This document shows, one piece after another, positions 35,756 through 44,268 of a stretch of DNA of 64,000 nt (positions are counted from its first letter, which is position 1; each line of letters begins with the position of its first letter). The stretch covers positions 46,241-110,240 of the forward strand of contig NZ_KE383845.1 of the NCBI RefSeq assembly GCF_000422465.1, given 5' to 3'. The notes beneath the pieces were generated by a model. That model ran no database searches, was not told the origin of the DNA, and worked only from the letters and a program-made list of their open reading frames with translations. Source of the stretch: Paenibacillus harenae DSM 16969. GTDB lineage: Bacteria > Bacillota > Bacilli > Paenibacillales > Paenibacillaceae. Both the position numbers and the translations under genes were made by a program.

Positions 35756-38278
35756 CTAGAAGCCGCCGGCAAGCGCTGTTTTCAGAAATTTCCCCGTATA
35801 GGAGCCGCTGGCCATCGACACCTGCTCCGGCGTGCCTTCCGCCACGAGCTCGCCGCCTGCCTCGCCGCCGTCGGGACCTATATCTATAACCCAGTCCGAC
35901 TCCCGGATCAGCTCCAGAGAATGTTCTACGACGATGACCGTGTTCCCGGCATCAACAAGCTTATCTAATAGAACCTGCAGCTGCCGCACATCTGACGGGT
36001 GCAGTCCCGTCGTCGGTTCGTCCAGCAGGTATAACGTATGCGTCTTTGTTTTTTTGCCGAGCTCCTTCGCCAGCTTAATCCGCTGTCCTTCTCCTCCCGA
36101 CAAGGTTTTCACCGATTGCCCCCACTGTAAATAGCCGAGTCCGACCTCGCACAGCAGCTCGATCATGCCGGCGATTTTTTCTCTGCCTTTCAGCACCTTC
36201 AGACTTTCCTGGACCGTCATGTTCAGAAGATCGGAAATCGAGCAGCCTTCAAATGTCACTCGCAGCACCTCGTCCTTAAACCTTTTGCCCTTGCAGGACG
36301 GACATTTCACCTCCAGATTCGGCAGAAAGCTCATATCGACCGCGACCATGCCCAGCCCTTGGCAGGCCTCGCATCTTCCGCCCGGGGTATTGAAGGAAAA
36401 ATGCTTCGAGGTCAGCTTGAGCCGCTTCGCCTCCGGCAAGCCGGCATACAAATTGCGAAGCTGCGTGAATACGTCCGTGTAAGTCGCAATGTTCGAACGC
36501 TGCATCCTTCCAATCGGCGACTGATCAACCATGATCATGCTGCCGGCATGCTCGAAGCCGGTAATGCCGTCGCAGCCTTCCGGCGCGTGTTGCCCCGCTT
36601 CGCCGGCTTGTGCAAGCAGGTCGAACAGCAGCGTCGATTTGCCGGAGCCTGATACGCCCGTTACGGAAATTAACGTGCCAAGCGGAAAGCTGACATGAAT
36701 ATGCTTCAGGTTGCGGGCATGCGCATTAGGTATCGTTAGATGCCTGCCGTTGCCCTTCCTTCTTCTTCGTTCCGGCGGAGGGCCGCTCTCCTCTCTCAAA
36801 TAAGCGCCCGTCACAGAGGTTGGACTTGCCATCAGCTCCTCGAGGCTGCCCTCCCCTACGACATTTCCGCCAAGGTACCCCGCTCCCGGCCCGATATCGA
36901 TAATATGGTCGGCCGCGCGCATCACCTCCACGTCATGCTCGATGACGAGCACCGTATTTCCAAGATCGCGAAGCTGTTGAAGCACATGAATGAGACCGGC
37001 CGTATCCCGCGGATGCAGACCCGTCGTCGGCTCATCCAAAATATACAATACGCCGGTTAATCCCGAGCCGAGCAGCTGCGCCAATCTGAGCCGCTGCGCT
37101 TCGCCTCCGGATAACGTAACCGTCTGACGATCAAGTGACAGATAACCGAGTCCGACATTAATAATCCGCCTTACCCGTTCGGGCATTTCAACGAGGACTG
37201 GCTCGATAAGATGTCGGCCTTCGGCTGGAATCGCGTCCCGAAGCCTGTCCAACCATGTCAGCACCTCCGCGAGCTGCCATGCCGATACGTCTGAGATCGA
37301 TGCGCCAGCGACCGTAATCCTGCGGATTTCCTGTTTAAACCGGGCCCCGCCGCAGCTGCTGCAGGTCCGCTGCCGGAAGAAATCCCCTTCCTTCTCCATA
37401 CCGGCCTGCTCCCCGTCCTTTTCCTTATAACGGCGCCACATGCCGGTAACGATGCCTTCGAATTTCCCCCCGGATACAGTCTTTGGAAGCTTGGCATCCG
37501 GATAATGGCGCATGAACTGCCCGCTTTCCACGCCGTAATACAGCAGATCTCTTTGCGCGGGGGAAAAATCCTTTAGCGGCATATCCGGGTCAAATTCAAA
37601 GCCGTAATGCTTGGCGGCCGCAACCAGCGTATAGGAATAATACTCGATGATGCTGTCGTAAAGGAAGGTGACGCAGCCTCCCTTAAAGCTGAGCTCCTGA
37701 TTAAAAACGGCATCCAGATTCAGGCTCGCCACATGGCCCAGTCCGCCGCAGTCTTCACATGCTCCCTCCGGCTTGTTGAAAGAGAAATGAGCCATGCCCA
37801 GCCTCTCGATTGTCGCATTGCAGTGCGGACAATGGATGTATTGTCCTTCATGCTCCTCCTCTTCGTCTGCCGAACCCAGATCGACGGCATCGTGAAAGGA
37901 CGGAGGAATTCTTTCTTCGCAGGAAGGGCAAATTCTTTCGCCTAATCTCGAATAAACAAATCTCAAAAAATGATGAATATCCGTCACCGTTCCCACCGTC
38001 GACCGCGGATTTCGGTTCGTGACGTGCTGGCCGACGCTGATCGACGGGGAGAGGCCCGCGATGGACTCTACCTTCGGCTTGCTGACCGAATCCGCAACCA
38101 TGCCCATTGACTCCATGTACTGCCGCTGACATTCCCTCTGCAGCGTGTCCATGGCGAGCGTCGATTTGCCGGAGCCCGATGGCCCCGTAAGCACGACCAG
38201 CTTATATTTTGGAATCGAGAGCGTCATATTTTTCAAATTGTTTTCCCTTGCTCCCTTAATAACGATAGCTTCTTTCAT
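35756..38278 (-). CDS. UvrA-like ABC ATPase (UvrA2/DrrC class)
   Basis: The 840-residue protein has two ABC cassettes in one chain. Walker A sequences TGPSGSGKSTLAMDTL (start) and TGVSGSGKSTLLFDLL (middle) and signatures LSGGEAQRLRLAQL and LSGGEGQRIKLAKEL are intact. Zinc-binding CPSCEERIP / CPHCNATIE and CEACQGLG / CPSCKGKRF are also present. It is about 100 residues shorter than canonical UvrA, so it is likely a UvrA2-type paralogue. Relatives such as DrrC give resistance to DNA-binding drugs. GGAGGAG precedes the ATG. A tandem-MerR regulator is divergent. Confidence 0.88.
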   Translation of the reverse strand: MKEAIVIKGARENNLKNMTLSIPKYKLVVLTGPSGSGKSTLAMDTLQRECQRQYMESMGMVADSVSKPKVESIAGLSPSISVGQHVTNRNPRSTVGTVTDIHHFLRFVYSRLGERICPSCEERIPPSFHDAVDLGSADEEEEHEGQYIHCPHCNATIERLGMAHFSFNKPEGACEDCGGLGHVASLNLDAVFNQELSFKGGCVTFLYDSIIEYYSYTLVAAAKHYGFEFDPDMPLKDFSPAQRDLLYYGVESGQFMRHYPDAKLPKTVSGGKFEGIVTGMWRRYKEKDGEQAGMEKEGDFFRQRTCSSCGGARFKQEIRRITVAGASISDVSAWQLAEVLTWLDRLRDAIPAEGRHLIEPVLVEMPERVRRIINVGLGYLSLDRQTVTLSGGEAQRLRLAQLLGSGLTGVLYILDEPTTGLHPRDTAGLIHVLQQLRDLGNTVLVIEHDVEVMRAADHIIDIGPGAGYLGGNVVGEGSLEELMASPTSVTGAYLREESGPPPERRRRKGNGRHLTIPNAHARNLKHIHVSFPLGTLISVTGVSGSGKSTLLFDLLAQAGEAGQHAPEGCDGITGFEHAGSMIMVDQSPIGRMQRSNIATYTDVFTQLRNLYAGLPEAKRLKLTSKHFSFNTPGGRCEACQGLGMVAVDMSFLPNLEVKCPSCKGKRFKDEVLRVTFEGCSISDLLNMTVQESLKVLKGREKIAGMIELLCEVGLGYLQWGQSVKTLSGGEGQRIKLAKELGKKTKTHTLYLLDEPTTGLHPSDVRQLQVLLDKLVDAGNTVIVVEHSLELIRESDWVIDIGPDGGEAGGELVAEGTPEQVSMASGSYTGKFLKTALAGGF

Positions 38279-38381
38279 AATCTCCTCCTGTTTCGTGATT
38301 TGTTGCTGTTTTCTACAAGCGTACTACATTGATGCAAATGGGAAGGTTATTCAGATTTCACCCATAAAAGACGCGAATAGT

Positions 38382-38410
38382 TTGACAAAAGCATAACGAT
38401 GGAGTTTAAT
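38382..38410 (+). promoter_or_regulatory. Promoter of the tandem-MerR gene
   Basis: TTGACA (38382-38387), 17 bases, TTTAAT (38405-38410), 30 bases before the start codon. The 160-base gap must also hold the leftward uvrA-like promoter. Confidence 0.65.
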
Positions 38411-38439
38411 GTTTTTAAGAGAAGCCAGGAGTTGATTTC

Positions 38440-39150
38440 ATGAACATTCGTCCGATTGATATCGCGCGGAAACTGCACATTAGCACAACCGCTTTGCGCC
38501 ATTACGAGGATTGGAAAATCATTCCTCCCGTTGAACGGGGAGCGAACGGCTACCGGATCTATACGCAGGTGCATGTCGGCTATTTTGAATGTATACGCGC
38601 GATGAACGACGGCTTCGGGATGCAGCTGACATCGAAGGTGATGAAGAAGATCATACGCGGAGAGACAGACGAGGCGCTGTGGCTTATGAGCGGCTCGCAG
38701 GCAGCGCTCTATCAAGATAAATTGATTGCCGAGAAAACGATTAAGGCGCTGGAATCGGAAGAAATTCATACCGTTCAGCCGGGCAGGAGAAAGAAAGGAA
38801 TGACGATCGGCGAGGTGTCCGAACTAACCATGATACCAAGCTCGGCGATCCGGCACTGGGAGAAGATGGGGCTCATCGCGATAGAACGCGACAAGGAGAA
38901 CGGCTACCGATCCTTCAGTCCGGCGAATGTCCGGCAAATCCTGATCATCCGCACGCTGAAGGCCGCCGTATGGTCCCTTGACATTATCAAAAGAATTATT
39001 AAGGAAATCGATGATAACCATGTCGAAAATGCGATCAAAACCGCGCGGGAGTCGCTTCATTTCTTAAACCAGATGAACCTCAATCAGCTGCGCGGAGCTT
39101 CCTGTTTGCATAAGCTGCTTGAGCTTTTGAAGGAATCGGATTCAAAATGA
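38440..39150 (+). CDS. Regulator with two MerR DNA-binding domains in tandem
   Basis: In 236 residues there are two MerR-type winged helix-turn-helix units. The first is at 1-70 (IDIARKLHISTTALRHYEDWKIIPPVERGANGYR), the second at about 120-190 (MTIGEVSELTMIPSSAIRHWEKMGLI...ENGYRSFS). A short helical C-terminus follows with no visible metal-binding cysteine cluster. MerR proteins normally carry one such domain and dimerise. The ribosome site is CAGGAG. It is divergent from the UvrA-like gene and probably controls it. Confidence 0.85.
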   Translation: MNIRPIDIARKLHISTTALRHYEDWKIIPPVERGANGYRIYTQVHVGYFECIRAMNDGFGMQLTSKVMKKIIRGETDEALWLMSGSQAALYQDKLIAEKTIKALESEEIHTVQPGRRKKGMTIGEVSELTMIPSSAIRHWEKMGLIAIERDKENGYRSFSPANVRQILIIRTLKAAVWSLDIIKRIIKEIDDNHVENAIKTARESLHFLNQMNLNQLRGASCLHKLLELLKESDSK

Positions 39151-39200
39151 AAAGGCCATTGATTTCACGGTCCGCGGAATCAAAGGCCTCTTTTTCAATT
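39147..39200. terminator. Bidirectional terminator between the MerR and LacI genes
   Basis: AAAGGCC / AGGCCTTT-type arms with inner GATT/GAATC pairing, then CTTTTTC rightward and TTTTC leftward. It overlaps the MerR stop codon. Confidence 0.65.
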
Positions 39201-40175
39201 TGGCCGCACTTGGCGTGCGGATTCCCCTCTGACGAGGGTGACGTAAATACGTTCGTTATCGACGGGTTGGCCCGTAATCAGCTTGATCAACTGCTCGGCC
39301 GCGAGCGCGCCCCACTTATGCTTGGAATAATCGATCGTAGCAAGGCGGGGATGCGTGTATTCGGCCAGCTCCATATTATCGAACCCGACGATATGAATAT
39401 GCTCGCCGATCCTGACCTCTGGATGTGCCGATGCCAAATAATTATACATGCCGACCGCCATTTCGTCATTGAAGCAGAACACGGCCGCAATGCCGCCTGT
39501 ATCCGAGAGGATCTGTTTCGCTGCGCGCTCGCCCGCCGCTTTATTAAAATCGCCTTCTATGATGCTGAACGTCAGGCCTTCCGTGCGTTCCGCCGATTGC
39601 TTGACGGCCTGAAGCCGCTGTCTCGAATCATAGGAGCCCGCCGGTCCTGTCACCGCATAAATCCTCCGGTGGCCGAGCCCGATCAAATATTCAGCCGCAA
39701 GCGTTGCCCCTGCTTTGTTGTCGAGAAGCACCTGATTGACGTTCTTATGGCGCAGCTCCCGATCCAGCACGACCAGTTTATGCCCCCGGTTCGCGTAGTT
39801 GATTAGCTCCTCGCTGTCAAAGGTTTCGTCCAAAATGATGGCGCCGTCGATCATCCGCTCCGGCAGCATCCGATGCGATTGCTTGCCGCTGCACACAATC
39901 AAATCATACCCCTTCTGCGTTAACGTTTCCTTTGTTCCCTGCAGCAGGTCGCCATAGAAAGCGCCGCTGAAATCGGTAAGAAAGACTCCCACAATTTTCG
40001 TTTCCCTCGTCTTCAACGTCCTCGCAGCGGCATTCGGAATATAGTTCAGCTCCTTGGCCACGGCCAAAATCCGGGCGGTCGTCTCATCCGTAACTTTGCG
40101 GCTGCCGTTAAGGGCATACGAAACCGTCGAAATCGAGACACCCGCCTGTTTAGCGATATCTTTAATACTCACCAC
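39195..40175 (-). CDS. LacI-family repressor of the beta-1,2-glucan locus
   Basis: The product has an N-terminal LacI helix-turn-helix (SIKDIAKQAGVSISTVSYAL) with hinge, then a sugar-binding periplasmic-protein-like domain (VGVFLTDFSGAFYGDLLQG ... FCFNDEMAVGMYNYL ... IVGFDNMELAEYTHP). I place the start at a GTG eight bases after TAGGAG, giving 326 residues. Longer frames are open. It lies downstream of the phosphorylase gene on the same strand. The CGAAACGTTTCG sites in the divergent promoter region upstream are the likely targets. Confidence 0.88.
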   Translation of the reverse strand: MVSIKDIAKQAGVSISTVSYALNGSRKVTDETTARILAVAKELNYIPNAAARTLKTRETKIVGVFLTDFSGAFYGDLLQGTKETLTQKGYDLIVCSGKQSHRMLPERMIDGAIILDETFDSEELINYANRGHKLVVLDRELRHKNVNQVLLDNKAGATLAAEYLIGLGHRRIYAVTGPAGSYDSRQRLQAVKQSAERTEGLTFSIIEGDFNKAAGERAAKQILSDTGGIAAVFCFNDEMAVGMYNYLASAHPEVRIGEHIHIVGFDNMELAEYTHPRLATIDYSKHKWGALAAEQLIKLITGQPVDNERIYVTLVRGESARQVRPN

Positions 40176-40236
40176 AGCAATCGCTCCTATTCTCATGACC
40201 CTAATAAGCGTAAATTTATCCACACATGAAATTTCA

Positions 40237-40268
40237 AAGGACCGGCGGTTCTTATAAGGCCGCCAGTC
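40237..40268 (-). terminator. Hairpin after the phosphorylase gene
   Basis: GGACTGGCGG / CCGCCGGTCC with an 11-base loop, then TTTGAAATTTC leftward. Weak T-run, so it may be only a partial terminator before lacI. Confidence 0.5.
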
Positions 40269-40276
40269 CGTATCGT

Positions 40277-43200
40277 TTACTTAAAGACTTCAATTAAATT
40301 ACCATCATCCTTCAACGCCGCCTTCAACAGCCCGGAGCTGATTCGAACGCCGCCTTCGCGGTAACGGTTGGCAACCGGCTGCAGCTGCACATCCGCGCCG
40401 TTGACCGATACCCGTCTTACCCTCTCTTCCTTCCCGAGCGAATACAGGAAGGTTACCGGATAGCCCGCCCATTCGAATTCGAACCGCAGTCCGTCTAAGC
40501 CTGCCGGCAGGACCGGATCGATAACCAGGTCGCCCTCAAGCTGCCGGATGCCGAGCGCGTTCGAAATGAGCTGATTCATATAGATCCCCGGGCCGCTGGA
40601 ATAGATCCGCCAGCCGCCCTTCACCGGCACGGCGCCGTCCTTCAACTCTCCGAAACGCTCCTGCGCATCGTAACGGTTGTTGAACTTTCCGTCGGAGCTG
40701 CTGAAGTAAGCATTGCTCTGGCGGAGCTCCGCATTAGGAACGACATCGAGAAGGCCGACCGGGTTAATCATCATAAGGCCTTGCCATACTTCGCCGGACT
40801 TGCCGAGCTTAGCCATCGCCTCCACATAACGGATATGGGCATGCACGTACTGCAGGCCGATCTCCCTGCCGAAGTTGGCCGCTTGCTCCGCTCTCTTGAA
40901 GTTGGTGCTTATACCGCCCGTATAATGTGCAGGACGATTCATGAGACGAACGCCGTCGGGACAATAAAGCCGGTCTTTAATAATCCGGTAATGCGCCTCT
41001 GCCTGCTCTCCGGTCAGCAGCTCGCCGATTATGCTGCGGGTCATCGGCAGAAGTCGGTACTGGATGCCGGTCGTTTTATCCGTCGGATGCAGCATCAGCT
41101 CGGCTTGACCGGGCTTCTCCATATACACGAAGCCGGGAATGACATCCTTCTGCAGCATATATCGATTGAAATCCGTTTGAATATCCGCAGCCAGCTGCTT
41201 CAGATCAGCGGCAACTGACGCATCTACTTCCGCAAGCACGCTTGCGAATTGGGCAATGACCTGATAGGTCAATGCGACGGTCCAACTGCTGATCATGTTT
41301 TGCTTCAGCTGCGCATTCGCCGGCTGGAGCGTATCGTCCCAATCCCCGTCGCCATAGGAGGACAAATGGGTATCATGCAGGAAATGATTTTTGATATAAT
41401 CGATTTCCTTCAGCGCATGGTCGAGCAGCGTCGCGGAATGAGCCGTAAACTCGCCGGTATGCCGCACGGAATAAGGCGCAAGCTCGCTTAAAATGCCATA
41501 ATCCTTCGTTGCGGCCAAATAATCGCCAAGCACCTTGAGCGGCCAGACGATTATGTCGCCGTGGCTCTCCTCCTGCTGGATACGGTAATAACGGTCGAAC
41601 ATGAACCATTGCGGCCAATTGCCGTCGTCCTCGTACTGATGGGAGTAGACCGTCTTTAAAATTTCGGCTACCCGCTCATACTTGTGGGTGGCCATAAAAT
41701 ATTCGGTCGGCCCCTGGCAGACGTCCCGCGTTCCCCATGCGGCTCCGCCATACTGCTCCAAGCCGTGCGGCACGGAATAATGGACGAGCATATTATGGGT
41801 ATACCACCATGCCAGTGCGTTCATCTTGTCCAGGTCAGCCGAAGCTCCCACGCCATCGCGGGAGAGGCGGAAGCCGTTCATCACCTGACTGAAGAAACTC
41901 CGGTATCGTTCAATTTCCGTCGCCGCTTCCCGCTCCGCGAATGGAAGCTCCTCTCCGTGGATAAGGCCCTGCATCGTTATCGTCCATTCCTTGCTTTCGT
42001 CCAGTTCAAGCACGACGAGGGAAGCGGCGCCTGCCTGGACTCCGTCTGCCAGCAAGCTTTCATCCGCGACGTTCATGCCCGCGCCTGTCACCTGCAGCGT
42101 GTACCGCAGCTTCGGAAACACGTTTTTGCTCATGGAAGCCGGATCGGCTTGGAAAGTCAGCACGTTGCCTTCCCACTCCATGAGATACGGCAATTCATAT
42201 TCGTTCACGTTCATAGATACTTGATTGGTTACCAAATAACGGTAAGTCCGGCCGCTTGCGGAACGAACGTGAAGACGGACTTCCGGCGAATCGACGGTCG
42301 TATAATTCGTTATAATCAAGGTGTCGGCGTCCGTTTTATAATGCCAGCGCGCGTAGTTGAACCCGATCTCAAACAAAGACGGCATCGTCAGCAGCCGGTA
42401 TTTGCCTTCCATCTGAACATAAATGCGCTGTCCGGAGGTTTTCAATACATTCAAGGCATTGCGCGCATTCGTCATCATTTTGTGGAAATTCGTATTTCCG
42501 GCAAGCAGCTGCGAATTAAATATACCGTACATATAAGAAGTGGTCGTCATGACGTTATCCGTCATCCGGTCATTGCCGCCTGACATTAGAATATGGCCGT
42601 GCGGACGCTCTACGAAGAGCTCCTTCTCCTTCAGCACGACATGCTCATGCGTGTTTGTAAAAAATGACAGCAGCTTGCCGTTCCGCCGTTCCTCCTGGCG
42701 GCGCTGAGAGAAGCCGGCTTCAACCTCCTCGTCCGTCATCGCTAGCGTACGCAGCGGAGCGCCGATTGCGGCGGCTATCGCGGTTTGCCGAACGGGCTTA
42801 GCAGCTGCGGCGCTTTCCGCCTGTACTTCTTTCCAAGCCGCCTCTATTTCATCTTGATATTCCAAGTATTCGATCGTCGATGGATGATCCTCTTTAAATA
42901 TTCCGTAGAATACGAAGCGCTGCTGCGCATCAAGCGTTACCCGAGGCGATTGTAGCGCTGCATAAGTAAATTCATATTGATAAACTTCGTTCGCAAGCGA
43001 TTCCCGCTTCAGCGCTTCGGGCTCATCCGTTTCTTTGTAGGTTAATCCAAAAAATTGAAAGCCGTCCGTCGAGTAGCCTGCCGCCCCGGTCATTGAACCG
43101 TGCTGCATATACGGAAACGCGCCCCGCTGCTGGGGCTGGTTCTGCCGGAAGCAAAGGACGCAACCCTTTCCGTCAGCCTGGAAAACCTTGTTGTCGACGT

Positions 43201-43645
43201 ACTGGGACATATAAGCTTCGTTTGTACGAACGGCTCCTTTATCAGCCAACCCGATATCCTGGCCGTATATCACGTCGATAACCGCTTCGTCATGCCGGTC
43301 AACCTGCACATCCCAGAACCAAATTCCGCCCTGCGCCAGCTTGAAGATTACTTTGTAAGCTATGCCGCCAAATACGGTGCCCTCCCACATCATCCGTCCT
43401 TCCCACGCCGACAAACGGCTCGAAGAGCGGACGCCGAGCAGAGGCGAATAGGCTATGCCGTCATCGCTGTGAAGACGGATATAAATATTGCCCATCGAGC
43501 CGTCAACCGGGTTAGCGATAACCTGATTAAGCATCGTCGTTTTGTGAAAGGCCGCGCCTAAATCGCCGCTGTTCAGAAAATCAAACCGGATATCACCGGC
43601 CTCCAGCCGCAACATTTTTTCCATCGAATCCGCTAAGGCTTTCAT
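40277..43645 (-). CDS. 1,2-beta-oligoglucan phosphorylase (GH94)
   Basis: This enzyme is predicted to split sophorooligosaccharides (beta-1,2-glucan fragments) with phosphate, releasing glucose 1-phosphate in the cytoplasm. At 1,122 residues it has the length of SOGP enzymes (about 1,100), not of cellobiose phosphorylase (about 800). The catalytic (alpha/alpha)6 barrel carries YGDGDWDDTLQP near residue 765, where GH94 enzymes keep the acid Asp, and DDGNWPQWFMFDRY upstream. It has no signal peptide. GGGAG lies seven bases before the ATG, inside the GH3 remnant that overlaps it as ATGA. Substrate is inferred from length and locus. Confidence 0.8.
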   Translation of the reverse strand: MKALADSMEKMLRLEAGDIRFDFLNSGDLGAAFHKTTMLNQVIANPVDGSMGNIYIRLHSDDGIAYSPLLGVRSSSRLSAWEGRMMWEGTVFGGIAYKVIFKLAQGGIWFWDVQVDRHDEAVIDVIYGQDIGLADKGAVRTNEAYMSQYVDNKVFQADGKGCVLCFRQNQPQQRGAFPYMQHGSMTGAAGYSTDGFQFFGLTYKETDEPEALKRESLANEVYQYEFTYAALQSPRVTLDAQQRFVFYGIFKEDHPSTIEYLEYQDEIEAAWKEVQAESAAAAKPVRQTAIAAAIGAPLRTLAMTDEEVEAGFSQRRQEERRNGKLLSFFTNTHEHVVLKEKELFVERPHGHILMSGGNDRMTDNVMTTTSYMYGIFNSQLLAGNTNFHKMMTNARNALNVLKTSGQRIYVQMEGKYRLLTMPSLFEIGFNYARWHYKTDADTLIITNYTTVDSPEVRLHVRSASGRTYRYLVTNQVSMNVNEYELPYLMEWEGNVLTFQADPASMSKNVFPKLRYTLQVTGAGMNVADESLLADGVQAGAASLVVLELDESKEWTITMQGLIHGEELPFAEREAATEIERYRSFFSQVMNGFRLSRDGVGASADLDKMNALAWWYTHNMLVHYSVPHGLEQYGGAAWGTRDVCQGPTEYFMATHKYERVAEILKTVYSHQYEDDGNWPQWFMFDRYYRIQQEESHGDIIVWPLKVLGDYLAATKDYGILSELAPYSVRHTGEFTAHSATLLDHALKEIDYIKNHFLHDTHLSSYGDGDWDDTLQPANAQLKQNMISSWTVALTYQVIAQFASVLAEVDASVAADLKQLAADIQTDFNRYMLQKDVIPGFVYMEKPGQAELMLHPTDKTTGIQYRLLPMTRSIIGELLTGEQAEAHYRIIKDRLYCPDGVRLMNRPAHYTGGISTNFKRAEQAANFGREIGLQYVHAHIRYVEAMAKLGKSGEVWQGLMMINPVGLLDVVPNAELRQSNAYFSSSDGKFNNRYDAQERFGELKDGAVPVKGGWRIYSSGPGIYMNQLISNALGIRQLEGDLVIDPVLPAGLDGLRFEFEWAGYPVTFLYSLGKEERVRRVSVNGADVQLQPVANRYREGGVRISSGLLKAALKDDGNLIEVFK

Positions 43646-43743
43646 GCAAACACTCCCATTCTATTTGCCGCAAGCTGCAGCAGCTGTCCGATCTTCTCGT
43701 CCAATGTCATCTTCTCCAGAAGAGTAACCAGCTGTTTGTTCAT
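43642..43743 (-). pseudogene. N-terminal remnant of a GH3 beta-glucosidase, now a 33-codon leader ORF
   Basis: The frame starts MNKQLVTLLEKMTLDEKIGQ and continues LLQLAANRMGVFA before a stop. LLEKMTLDEKIGQLLQL is a typical opening of GH3 beta-glucosidases, which normally run 700 or more residues. It keeps a good ribosome site (GGGAGGACG, about eight bases before ATG). Its stop overlaps the phosphorylase start as ATGA. The simplest reading is an internal deletion of a GH3 gene that left its start region in place as a translational coupler. No other GH3 pieces are visible between it and the phosphorylase. Confidence 0.65.
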
Positions 43744-43844
43744 CAGAAACGTCCTCCCGTGCATTCCGAGCTTCTTCTATCGTTACTGTTTGCTTTTTCT
43801 GCTAACTTTACAACCTAAAAATTTCTAAAATCCGGCTTTTGGTG

Positions 43845-43902
43845 TCGAAACGTTTCGAAATCAACTGATTTGGATTATAAACAATAAAAAACGAACCGTC
43901 AA
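43845..43902 (-). promoter_or_regulatory. Phosphorylase promoter with operator O1
   Basis: Leftward TTGACG (43897-43902), 17 bases, TATAAT (43874-43879). The operator TCGAAACGTTTCGA (43845-43858), a perfect palindrome, lies about 15 bases past the -10 and overlaps the expected start. A LacI-family repressor there would block transcription of the GH3 remnant and phosphorylase genes. Confidence 0.85.
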
Positions 43903-43919
43903 TTGTATAAAACGATAAA

Positions 43920-43931
43920 TCGAAACGTTTA
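43920..43931. promoter_or_regulatory. Operator O2 (half-degenerate)
   Basis: TCGAAACGTTTA at 43920-43931 matches the left two thirds of the CGAAACGTTTCG palindrome. It lies between the two divergent promoters. Confidence 0.6.
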
Positions 43932-43973
43932 TATTTTGAGAGGATAACATTTTGATCCGAAAATAAAAAGGGG

Positions 43974-44021
43974 TTGAATACGATTTCAACATGCTCTATA
44001 ATGAATTCGAAACGTTTCGAA
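43974..44021 (+). promoter_or_regulatory. Importer promoter with operator O3
   Basis: TTGAAT (43974-43979), 17 bases, TATAAT (43997-44002), then the 16-base perfect palindrome TTCGAAACGTTTCGAA (44006-44021) over the expected transcription start. The layout mirrors the leftward phosphorylase promoter. Confidence 0.85.
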
Positions 44022-44072
44022 TCCGGTAGAGGGTTGGGTTTTAATTGTCTTAAGATCATTGTATTTTATGAA

Positions 44073-44085
44073 TCGAAACGTTTCT
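44073..44085. promoter_or_regulatory. Operator O4
   Basis: TCGAAACGTTTCT, one base off the palindrome at its end. It lies about 65 bases downstream of O3 in the long leader of the binding-protein gene. The remaining leader to 44268 shows no gene. Confidence 0.65.
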
Positions 44086-44268
44086 CATCCTATACATTGA
44101 ATGAGAAACGGATGCATAAACGGCTTTTGAAGACTGGAGGTGCAAGCAGCGGAATAGGCGAAGGAAATATTCATAAAATACACCGGTTCTTAGCTGTTAT
44201 GTGAATAACTTGTACTCGATCACTGCATAGTACTTAAAAGAACTTCATCACCCGGGAGGAATTATAAA

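Noticed and set aside
41684-42583. Long rightward frames inside the GH94 gene
   Set aside because: Shadow frames of a G+C-rich coding strand; no motifs.
43845-44085. Catabolite-responsive (CcpA) elements
   Set aside because: The boxes are longer perfect palindromes centred on CG, CGAAACGTTTCG, and lack the outer TG/CA of the usual cre. The local LacI protein is a better candidate, though CcpA overlap is not excluded.
43974-44204. A 76-codon rightward frame across the operator region
   Set aside because: It runs through the promoter and operators, has no ribosome site and shows no protein-like pattern.
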